NCBI GenBank assembly: GCA_033807695.1
Contig: CM066306.1
Coordinates: forward strand, 3,720,001 to 3,784,000
Reading direction: 5' to 3'
Length of the DNA stretch: 64,000 bases
Source of the DNA: Daedaleopsis sinensis
Lineage: Eukaryota; Basidiomycota; Agaricomycetes; Polyporales; Polyporaceae
Shown here: piece by piece, positions 46,284 through 57,228 of the stretch
Layout: each line of letters starts with the position of its first letter
How positions within the stretch are numbered: position 1 is the stretch's first letter
Made by a program: the position numbers and the translations under genes
Notes under the pieces: model-generated
Told to the model about the DNA's origin: nothing
Databases searched by the model: none
What the model saw: only the letters and a program-made list of their open reading frames with translations

Positions 46284-48413
46284 TCACTGCTTCTTGTGCT
46301 CGCGCTCCGAGTCCGAGTCCGCGCCGTCGATGCCCTTGTCGAAGTGGTAGAGCGACGGGAGGACCTCGCCCTTCTTGCGGAGCACGTACCGGCGGAACCA
46401 CCACGGCACGGCCGTCCCGAGCTGGTACGAGATGAACTTGCTCGTGGGCACCGCGAAGATGTAGTCGAGCTCCTCGAGCGTCCGCTGCTTCGTCTCGGGC
46501 ACGAACAGCAGGATCATCACGAACGCGCACACGTTCAGCCCGCTGCGGAGCAATCAAACAGGGGTCAGTACGCGCTTGGAGGCAGCGGGAGCGGGAGAAG
46601 GAACTTACGCGTAGAACCCGAAGGCGCCTACTGGCCCGAACGCCTGCAGGATGGCCGGGAAGGAGATCGAGAGCACAGCGGCCCAGAACAGGCACGTCGC
46701 GACCGCCCAGCCCATGCCGACCTCTCTGTGCGAGAGCGGGAAGCACTCGGCGGAGTACGTGAACGGCACCGGGCCCTCCCCAGGCGAGTAGAACGCGGTG
46801 AAGAGGTAGATGAAGAGCGCGACGATGCCCAGGTGCGCCTTGTTGTCCGCGGGGATGTAGAAGCAGAAGCCCGCCGCGAGCAGCGTCCACGCCATCTGCG
46901 GGAACGTGAAGAGCAGCAGCGAGCGCCGCCCGAAGGTGTCGATCGTCCAGATCGCGGGCCACGCGAACACGAAGTTGACGAGCCCGGAGCCGAAGGCGGC
47001 GATGAGCGCGTTGCGCTCGCTCGCGCCCGCCTCCCGGAAGATGGTGGACGAGTAGAAGGAGATGATGTTGATGCCGCACATCTGCTGGGCGATCATGACC
47101 GTGAACGAGGCGAGCGTGCTGCGGCGCACGCGCGGGATGGTGAAGAGCTGGCCGAAGCGCGTGATGTAGTTGGACTTTCCGACGATGGCCGCCTCGAGTT
47201 GCAGCTGTGCGTGGATGTAGTACAAGTCACGCGCGGCCTGGACGGGGTGGTAGCGGAGACGGAGGAGGGAGTTGTATGCCTGGCGGTAGCGGTTCTTCTT
47301 CATGCACCAACGAGGTGACTCTGCGGAGCGCAAGTCAGCACGTGTGTTATCACTAAGGACGCAAAACACTCACCTGGGCAGAAGTAGACACCGAGCACTA
47401 GTGGAACGGCAGGGATGAAGGCCGAACCAATTTGCAGACGCCAAGCGATCTTCCCGACCTGGTACACGGCCAGGTTGGCACAGTAGCCCAAGAAGATACC
47501 GAACGCGGTCCACATCTGCCATGACATGACCAGCGCTCCACGAATCCTAGCAGGCGAGTTCTCCGCGGCGAAGATCGGGACGGTCGAACCCTTCAGACCC
47601 ATACCGATACCCATGATAATACGCGTGATGAACAGCTCCTCCCATGTTCGTGTGAGGGCGCCGCCGATGGGAGTAATGACACAGATAACAGCGGCCACGA
47701 AGATTGTGCCACGACGACCGAGGTAGAAGTTGAAGGGATCCGAAAGCCAGCAGCCGCTATTGGCGACAAGTTTAAAAACACGTGCAGGGAGAGCACGACC
47801 GTGGACTCACATGAATGCAGAACCGATGTATGGGGCGGCGTTCACGAGACCGACCAGCCAGCTATCACGCTTGTAGTTGGGGCTCGTTGGGTCGCCGCCG
47901 TGCCCGATACCGAACTCCGTAGGGAAGGACAAGTTGGCGCCGTTGCTATCCGGTTGGATGGAAAGTCAACACGCGATCAACAGATCAGCGAAATTCGGAC
48001 TCACGAGCCGGTCTGGTCCCAACCCTGTACGGCGGCGCCGATAGAGCAGACGATGATGGTGAAGTAGAGCGAGGTAGGGTGGCGCCACTTGTGGTCGTGC
48101 TCCTGCTGGAGGAAGTCGCGCTCTTCGGTAGTGAGGCTCTCGATCTCGTCCCACCTGCCCGGGTTCTGTGCGACGAGTGCGCCTTTCTTGAGGTAGTCGG
48201 TGAGGTCGACGAGATCCCTCTCCTTGGCGAACTCCTCGACTTCACGCATCAACGCATCATGAGGGATGTCCGCGAGAGGGTTCGCAATCCTGAGGACGCG
48301 CGGTGAATGGGGAGGTGTTGTAAGAGAAGGGTGTGCACTTACTTCGCATCGATATTTTTCGCGAGGTCGATATGCTGAACGGCCTCCTCGTGGCGGATGT
48401 CGTCTTTCTCCAT
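46284..48413 (-). CDS. MFS sugar transporter
   Basis: Seven or so exons from ATG 48413 ([20 protein letters not shown]) to the stop at 46284, about 540 residues. A cytosolic N-terminus ([17 protein letters not shown]) precedes 12 predicted membrane helices. Sugar-porter signatures: [30 protein letters not shown] (loop 2), [20 protein letters not shown] with [44 protein letters not shown] (the QQ motif), [21 protein letters not shown] and [16 protein letters not shown]. The C-terminal tail is charged ([13 protein letters not shown]). It should import a hexose or related sugar across the plasma membrane by proton symport; the exact sugar cannot be told. A TATAAT-like motif lies about 80 bp upstream of the ATG. 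Exon junctions preserve frame at every signature. Confidence 0.93.
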
Positions 48414-49842
48414 GGCGAGCGAGTGGAAGGGAGAGGGTAGCACTCGGGAGTCGGGAGAAACGAGCGAGCAGGGAAGGAAGCGTGCGCCTTATTATAGGCC
48501 GCCGCTGCACCGCACACATCATAGATCAAGAAGGGTCCGGGATGGGTGAGCGCGTGTTGATTTGGTGTTTGATGGGCATGGAGAATCTATTCAGCCACTG
48601 GTGCTTAGCGCGGAGCCGGGAGCCCCCAGAGCGGGGAGTCGGCCGGGGCCCCACAACGCTCGCACAGATCAGGCCACGATCTCCATAGCCTTCAGGGGGC
48701 CCCGCAAAAATACAATGTCTGCTCGCAGCTCAAACGATTGGGAAGACTCCTGAAGACTCGAGTGCTGGTGCACGATCAGCACGAGGACGCGGATTCACCT
48801 CCTACCGCTTTTCTGACACCGCCGGCTCTGGCGATAGTGCGCCAAGCCCGATGGTCTGGGGCCCCATTCTCAAGCGCACATACAATGAACGCGGTAGCAC
48901 CCCTGTGTTTGCGGGAGTTCGTACTCGCGCGAGGCCGCCACAGGCAACGCACAAACGATCGTTCACTCCTCCAGGTCCTCCTCCTGGATCCCATGAAGAT
49001 GTCTGGGTCTCATCGGACGTTGGAGGTCGTGCACGGACCTGCACGGACGTTGTATTTCGCTCTGCCGCCGTCTGCCAGGCCATCCAGTCGTCCTAACGGC
49101 TATGATCAGGAACGGGTGCAGAGCGTCGGCAATCAGCCATCGGCTGCAGGTAGTGTGGCCACTGACCAAGACTGAGTCTGACTGACCAGCTCTGACCGGC
49201 CTGGGGTCACAAACATCCCTTATGTGTGCTGCTAACGCTCAGGTACGCGCGTCGCTCTATCAAGGTAATCTGTTGCGAAACTTGCGATGTCGCTGCGCGT
49301 CAATGAGCATGTGCCGCCGTCCGTGTGTGGGGTTCGCTAGGTTCGCCGCCAATGGTGTAGGCGACAACTTTGATGTTCATGAAGATAAGTACCCCGCGCT
49401 CACGCAATCTGGGGAGGCTTGCGGGGGAGGGCGGGGGGGACCTGCGGGGACAGGCACTGGAGAGACCATACGGGATGAGCATATTTGCGAGGATCGGAAA
49501 ATTGACAGACGTCCGGCCATAGCGGACTGTGCACGCGACTCGGGACGAAACCAGACGTCGACGTCGACGAAACTGTTACTGCGCGGCACCGTGTGACGGA
49601 GCTTGCGACCTCCTCGATTGGGACCCCTGTGAGAAGTTATCGGCTGTAATCGGACACGATCCTGTATTTGTAATTTAGACTCTGACAGAAACAGGGTCCT
49701 GACAATTTCTGCGTCTCTCGATGAGTATCGTTCGCCGCCGTCCGCCGCCCGCGTTGCGAGGACTGCGTATGGTGAACATTACTTACATCTGCCCATGACG
49801 TCGGCCAACACGGCTCGCCACCTAAGAGAGCTTCCTGAGATG
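48414..49842. other. Intergenic region, about 1.4 kb
   Basis: Contains the transporter promoter (TATAATAAGG on the minus strand near 48486-48497). No gene is supported from there to the DUF6534 gene stop; frames in this stretch are short, on both strands, and without splice partners or motifs. Confidence 0.45.
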
Positions 49843-51953
49843 CTATTTGTGGATGTACATCGTATAACGAGCGGCGATGTGTTCGCGGAGCGCCTGGCGC
49901 GAGTTGAGCGTCGCTAGGAGCGAATTGAGGAGCACTGCCAAACGCCGCAAGTAACGCGGGTGAGTTCATGGAATATGGCGAAGAGCTAGAGACGGAGGCC
50001 TGACATTTGCTCATCGGGAAGAAGAATGCGATGAAAAGGAAGGTTTCGGGGGCGGTCGCGTACTGGCGGTAAGGCAAGCATGTCGAACTCGTAATCTCGC
50101 AGCGCTTGATCAAGAACACACAGACTTACGGCAATTAGACAGCCAAGCATGCAGACTCTGCGGTATGCACGGCGGAAGAAGACTGGTCAGCGCCGGTGGC
50201 CGCTGAAGGTGGAGCAGGGCGATAGGGGACTCACGACGTGAGAATGCCTGTGCTCACGATGTACAGCACGAGCGTGCGCACGGTGCTCTTCGTTCTGTCC
50301 ACACTGTGCATCAGCCCGAACTCTCTCCTCTCATATCGTGAATATTGCGCACGCACCGCTGGAACTCGCCGAAGTTCCGGACGAGCGTGAGTGTGAGCGT
50401 CGCCGCGATGAGAAAGTCTGCAAACACGCCAACGGATAGGGTGAAATACAAAAGCCACTGGATTGGAGGATCGTGAGCCAGGTGAGTCGCTATAGGTCAC
50501 ACGCTGTCGCCGCGTACTTCGATTTGCTTGAGGGCTTGGAAAGTCGGCGTGCGGAAACTGTCGCAGAAGCTCGGTGAGTACCAGAGGCTGCTCCAGCAGA
50601 GATCTGGTCTCGTTCCCAGACTGGTTGAGTATTGAACCCGCACCCCTGATGTTGTGGTGTGGTGCGGGCTTCATACTCGTACGTCAAGCTGGTACGAGAC
50701 CGGACAGAGGACGTACTCACTACTTGACAATGAGAACTAACTCGATGCAGCTGATCAGCAGGACTAGTACGCGCAGTCCACCCTGGAAATAACATACCGG
50801 CCTCCGCCACTAACGAGGAGCCGTCTGCTCAGCCACGGAGCAACCCGACATTGAGATCGCACACTTACCTACTAGCACCATAGTGGATATGACCTACCGA
50901 GCGTCAGTCATGCACTATCCCTTTCAAGCCGCGATCAGCAACTGTGCCACTCACGTTAGGCCAGAACAGCCGTCTATCGCCGTGGCTCACTGCAGACCCG
51001 ACTCGGTCATGAGGACGCGATCGCACGGCATCCCAACGTCGACGGCAACGACTCACATATCCGGATCCGGTAACAGAATATGCTGGCCACTGACGTCAGT
51101 TGAGCACTGTCGGACTGGCTACGGGGGTCTCTTACGCTCGAATGACCGAGTCGCTGATCGCCTACGCCGGGGAAGGAAAGGCGGTTAGCGGCGAACACCG
51201 TGCAGCGCTCGGGACCGGACGCTTACCGTGACGAGGATGTAGCACTGCGGAGCGCACGTAAATCAGTACACGGCACGCACGATCGGATCTGGAGGTTACT
51301 CACGACGAGGCTCCTAAACGGGTGCGTGCGGCATCATGGTGTCAGTCGAGCGGTGGCGCTTGGAGGAGGACCGACGACGAACCAGGTGGGCTTCAGGAGT
51401 GCAAGCACGTTGCCGAAGTTCGTGATCGCGTACGTGTACACCGTGTGCGACGTGAGCACGGCGTGCAGCGTATCTAGGATCCTAGCGGGCGGCGGCAGTT
51501 AGTCTTCCCGCGCACAGCGATGGTCATGGTCACGCGGGTGCAATTGGACCAACCAGAGAAAAGCGATCTGCGTCGCCAAAAGAAGAAGCGGTCCATTGTG
51601 AGCCTGTCGTGCACAATAATGGGCTCCCAATACGACATTGACGATGGACTCACCAGGCACTTCATAATCAACGAGTCGGCGCTGCTCTGCTCATAATAGA
51701 TGTACGTCTGCAACGTCGTCAGCCCGTACAGGCTGCACGTGTCCCAGCGCGTCGAGAGATGGGATATCACTCGTGAACGAGCGGTCGCAACTATAAGCTA
51801 AGACGCGTGCGCACCTGGCTACGAAGGTGTTGCCTGGACGGGACCAAGACACCCATTCGCATGAGCACCGCGTCGTGGCAGCACAAAGCAGAGGGAGGGC
51901 GTACTGATTACGAGCGCACCGAGGGTGTTGTGGATCGTCGGCGCGACTGGCAT
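49843..51953 (-). CDS. DUF6534-family seven-helix membrane protein
   Basis: Many very short exons with proper splice sites, from ATG 51953 (MPVAPTIHNTLGALVI) to the stop at 49843. In order: LYGLTTLQTYIYYEQSSADS, LDTLHAVLTSHTVYTYAITN with FGNVLALLKPTW, CYILVTAISDSVIRA, VASIFCYRIRI, LSHGDRRLFWPNVISTMVL, GGLRVLVLLISCIELVLIV, FRTPTFQALKQIE, WLLYFTLSVGVFADFLIAA, STVRTLVLYIVSTGILTS, SVCMLGCLIA, TFLFIAFFFPMSK, and LLNSLLATLNSRQALREHI. This is the standard helix order of the mushroom DUF6534 family (usually about 330 residues), whose function is unknown. At first sight the locus looks like a pseudogene because each exon is so small. The first intron-exon junctions (51900-51730) and the one near 51530 are not settled, so a small defect there cannot be excluded. 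Confidence 0.75.
50606..50701. repeat. 96-bp palindromic element inside a DUF6534 gene intron
   Basis: GGTCTCGTTCCCAGAC... at 50606 and its imperfect reverse complement ending GGTACGAGACC at 50701 form two arms of about 40 bp around a short GT-rich centre. The arms also share GAACCCGCACC / GGTGCGGG. A related single arm lies at 10148-10207. It lies within the unusually long intron between the exons LVLLISCIELVL and FRTPTFQ. No clear target duplication. Confidence 0.7.
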
Positions 51954-52671
51954 AGCGAGCACTGGTATGTCGACTGTCGGACGGGCGCACCTAAGTATAG
52001 CTGTGAATGAGAGAAGGTCGAGTTTGAGAATGGGGGCCCGCGCTCACGCCGTCCCTCCAGCTAAATACCAGTCAGGCTGGCGTGGGCCCGGGTCTGATAG
52101 GTATCACGCCCTGCCAGTGTGAGGCACGAGCAGCAGATGCAGAAGCATTGTGCCGCCGGGGATGCGAGATGTGATCACCTCCAGTGGCTTCGATGGCGCG
52201 GTATTGGTATCGGTTTGGTATAGATTCCGGCTGTTGAAAACACACGCATATGTGATGAGAGATGCCCAGAACTTGCATCGATATATAGGGAACAGGTAGA
52301 ACGGGCGAGGTTTATAATCTACCAATGACCAGTCACTTGCGTACCGTACAGCGCAGGAGAAGGCGGCGGCAAACATACTGTGGGATACTGAATGTCAGTG
52401 TGTGTATGCATTGTGATCTTCCGCAGGTTATTGAGAGCGTTCTTGATCTTCTTCTCGGGATGAGCAAACATACTGCGCACCTCTTCTGGGACCGATCGGC
52501 GCTCGCGGCGTACCGTGACGGGCGCAGGCCAAAGACGGGTGCGAGAGTGCACTGCCAATCAGAGAGACAACGCGGTCCGTGAGGAGCAACACGCCGCTGT
52601 ACGCACGCCAGTAAACTCTGATCGCAGAGCTGCAAAAGGATATTGTACAAGAGCCAACACTGCCTCAAGGC
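51954..52671. other. Intergenic region, about 720 bp
   Basis: No gene recognised. It presumably holds the DUF6534 promoter and the 3' flank of OYE copy 4. Confidence 0.4.
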
Positions 52672-54162
<1,491 letters not shown>

Positions 54163-54947
54163 GTATCTTTGCTGAAGTTGAACTCGAGTGTATGATGTTC
54201 TGCCAGCTGTAGAGGCAGCCAGCACGTTCTTATACGCTCTCGAGCCTGCCAACCATGTCGGAGAGCGGTGGATGACTGGCGCAGAGCGTGCCCCGGTGAC
54301 AACACCGCGTAAGAAAGAGGACGAGAGCATGATTCAGCCTCCGAGAGCTCGGAGGAGGTGGAAAGTCGTTGCAATTGTAGTCGGGGGACGTGAGATGTTT
54401 GTCGAGGAATAAGTCACTGAACTGGACTTAAGGCCGGAGCCAAAACCGCACGAGACGGCTACATTCGATTGCTGACAATCCTCGGACTCTCCGGGCAGAT
54501 GCTTGACCAGATATGGACAGACGCTTGATGGCCGAAAGGAGTAGCGTAGACGCTCGACAATAGCTAAGTCATCCCCTGCAATCACGCTGTATGTCGCTCA
54601 GTGATGCCAAGTTTTTCGAGTATGTCGCTCATTAATTTCAATAGCGCTCATTGCTCATGGGTTACGAACGTTATGCCAGATTCATTAATTAGGTCGTTGA
54701 AGCCTTTCAAGCAACTCACTCGCTCTCATCATAAACTGTCCGCCAATGACTCCGATCACACAAAACTGGGTGGTCAACCAGTCATCTAGAAGTTGAGAGC
54801 AAGCGTAAAGTGCAATTACGTGTATGAAGTTGTTACAATGATTCAACCGTGTTTATGCCGTATACTCGTACAATACACCAATGATCCATTCGCGTGTGTG
54901 TGGTTTCATGACCGAAGACAAAGCAACGTCCGTGCGCGTGTCTGCAC
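54163..54947. other. OYE copy 4 promoter and intergenic region
   Basis: Includes the possible upstream ATG (54330) and TATA-like motif of OYE copy 4. From 54420 to 54947 nothing is recognised. Confidence 0.45.
54229..54234 (-). promoter_or_regulatory. TATA-like box of OYE copy 4
   Basis: TATAAG on the minus strand (GAGCGTATAAGAACG) about 67 bp before the ATG at 54162 and downstream of the in-frame ATG at 54330. It helps choose the shorter start. Confidence 0.45.
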
Positions 54948-55334
54948 TTAGTTGTTCCCGAGGCCCACCGCGTTCTTGGCCTTCTGGGCCATCGAGGGCT
55001 GCAACCGGATTCAATCAGTATGGTAGATTCGGGTGCACGGGAGAGCGGGGCGGACGGCGGCTCACCTGGGTCTCGTTCGAGTTCGAGGAGAACGCGTCGC
55101 CGACCTTCTGCGTCGTCGACTTCTGGCTCTGCGGCTCCATCGAGGACGCGGCCGAGTCGGTCTTGCCCTTGAACATGTCGCCCAAGTGCTCGGTCGTCGA
55201 CTTCTCAGAGTCGGGCTGCAACAAGCAATCGGCGGTGAGCAACTCGTGCATCTCACAACACGTCGAGAGAGGCTGCGTACCTTCATCGCGGCGGAAGCCT
55301 TGTCGGTGAAGGACTGGCGGCCGGTGTCGGACAT
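54948..55334 (-). CDS. Hsp9/Hsp12-family small heat-shock protein
   Basis: Three exons, 84 residues or so: MSDTGRQSFTDKASAAMK, then PDSEKSTTEHLGDMFKGKTD with SAASSMEPQSQKSTTQKVGD and AFSSNSNETQ, then PSMAQKAKNAVGLGNN. The N-terminal M-S-D-x-G-R-x-x-F-T-D-K is the family signature. Yeast Hsp12 is unstructured in water, folds into amphipathic helices on membranes, and stabilises the plasma membrane under heat, osmotic and stationary-phase stress. The internal EKSTTEHLGD / QKSTTQKVGD repeat is typical. A TATAAG box lies about 100 bp upstream (55437-55442) and a CCCCT stress-response-like pentamer at 55412-55416 on the plus strand. These fit stress-inducible expression. Confidence 0.93.
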
Positions 55335-55411
55335 TGTGATTATGTGGAGTGGTAGAGAAGTGCGAGAGTGGAGTGGTTGTGGTGGGAGGAGATAACTCGA
55401 GAGTTGGTGCC

Positions 55412-55442
55412 TCCCCTCGGTGGGCCGCACGCCCTTCTTATA
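55412..55442 (-). promoter_or_regulatory. Hsp9/12 promoter: TATA box and STRE-like pentamer
   Basis: TATAAG at 55437-55442 (minus strand) and CCCCT/AGGGG at 55412-55416, within 110 bp of the ATG at 55334. The STRE role is transferred from yeast Msn2/4 and is only suggestive here. Confidence 0.45.
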
Positions 55443-56078
55443 CCTCTGGCCTCCTCGGGCGGCGTAACCACCACGGCATGGATGGCGCCCACACCGCACC
55501 ATCGTTGGGCCCCGGATGACGTCCTCTTGGAGCAGCGCGTCATGGCATACGTCGCCGACACCACAGGCAGCACCGGACGCGACGCGGTCAGATGACTGCC
55601 GAGGACCGCGTCATTGCCCGTATGCAGAAATCGCGGGGCGTTTTGTAGCTTGTGACGTCAGCGCGCCTGGGGGCGTCGCTCACTCCGATCTTGGCAATGG
55701 GTGTGCTCGGACCACACGCACACCGAATGGTAAGGCACTGTAGCTAGTACTAACGAGCACTAAGTAAACCGGACAGGCTTTGGACGATGCATTGGCAGCG
55801 TGCAGTAAATATTTCTGGACAGTAAGTTTCCAGCCTGTCTGAGGTCTCGTCAGACAGATTGAACTCAAGTCCGTTTCACGTTTGGCGACCCCTGACACCT
55901 CCAGTTGAAGGTTGCTCGGAAAGTTGTACTTTACATGAGCGGGATTCCGGGGAACTCTCTATTGAGCTAAACTTCTAAGTAGAACTGGAAGTCGCAGTGC
56001 AATCGAGCGTATCTGCTGTAGGAGTTTCAGAAAAAACGTATTTCAAACGCGCTCTCGAGCGTGTAATTCGACGCTCCA

Positions 56079-56356
56079 CACCGGGGGCATCGAGCAATGT
56101 AACGAGCAGTTATCGCGGTCACATCGATATCGTGGTCAAAATCCACATGTATCTCGCGTGTGTCATGGTGCAGCATGCTGGAAATATTCAAAATGTTTCC
56201 GGGTTTTTGTGTCACTTCCTGAATACATTTCAAGTGTGGCATGCAACCACGATGTATCCAGCATGGAACACATTGACAAAGGAAAGTATTATTTGGATTA
56301 TGATTACGCTATGATCACAATGGAACGACTCGTTACATTGGTCGATGCCCCCGGTG
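56079..56356. mobile_element. CACCGGGGGCA-type MITE, copy 1 (278 bp)
   Basis: Ends CACCGGGGGCATCGA and the reverse complement TCGATGCCCCCGGTG; subterminal ATGTAACGAG is also inverted. Non-coding interior with ATGTATCCAG-type motifs shared with the other copies. Confidence 0.88.
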
Positions 56357-56667
56357 GCCACCTCATAAAAATCTTTGTGGAGGTCGACCATATAAGGCTG
56401 CTTCCTTCGCTCGGGGTCCTCGAACTCAAGGTCTGAACATACGCAAAAACAAACCGTTACTGTGTTCTCTAGAGAGCCGTGCTGTAAAGAACGAAAGGTT
56501 AAGGCTGTTAACCTCCAAAGTAGAATTCGGGCGGCGTTACAACTTTCTAAACAGGACCGACGTTACAACTAGCTAGACAGGATCGTCGTCCTCGGCCGCG
56601 CTGTTCAATAACTTGTCCTTCCTCATCTACGCAGGAGAGACAAAGATCGCTAGGGGAATTCTACTAA

Positions 56668-56931
56668 CACCGGGGGCGTGGTCTGATGTAACGAGTCGTT
56701 ACACTGTGATTACGATCCAAATATGACTTTCCTTTGTCAATGTGTTACATCCTGGATACATCGTGGTTACATGCGACATCTGAAATGTATCCAGGATGTA
56801 ACACAAAAAACACGGGATCATTTTGAATGTTTCTAGCATGTTGCACAGCGACAAACGAGAGAGACATGTGGATTTTGACCATGATATGACCACGATGTAA
56901 GTGCTCGTCACATCGCTCAATGCCCCCGGTG
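56668..56931. mobile_element. CACCGGGGGCA-type MITE, copy 2 (264 bp)
   Basis: Complete ends, flanked by TAA on both sides (56665-56667 and 56932-56934), the best target-site duplication in the family. The interior has a hairpin, CATCCTGGATACAT with ATGTATCCAGGATG, and the palindrome TAACGAGTCGTTA near the left end. A 3-bp TAA duplication recalls PIF/Harbinger elements; assignment is tentative. Confidence 0.9.
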
Positions 56932-57228
56932 TAAACTTCAATTACGTACCCATCGTGTCCAGGTCTGCCCGGAGGGCCCTACGTATTACTTACTTACGGT
57001 AGTGAACACTCGATACAGATGGATGGAAGGCGATACTAGTACTGATACAATGTTCGACGGGTGAGAAGACGCGCAGATTCGGGCATGAAGGGAACGACGT
57101 AACGCAATCATTAGCCATAATCAACCTCCTCTCCTCGCCCAGGGCAGCGTCCGTCCATGCCCCAGCCGGGCACGACAACCACAACTCCTCGCACCAAGTC
57201 CATACTCACACCCCCGCAAGCCACCCGC

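Larger units (their letters stand above)
55443..57228. other. Gene-free stretch holding two MITEs
   Basis: No protein gene is supported for about 1.8 kb. It contains complete MITE copies at 56079-56356 and 56668-56931. The remainder shows nothing recognisable. Confidence 0.5.

Noticed and set aside
46296..47318. 340-residue plus-strand frame opposite the sugar transporter
   Set aside because: Shadow of the transporter exons; composition is charged and repetitive with no family signature.
49843..51953. DUF6534 locus as a pseudogene
   Set aside because: First impression was decay, but most exons join in frame with GT-AG ends, so it is treated as a gene.
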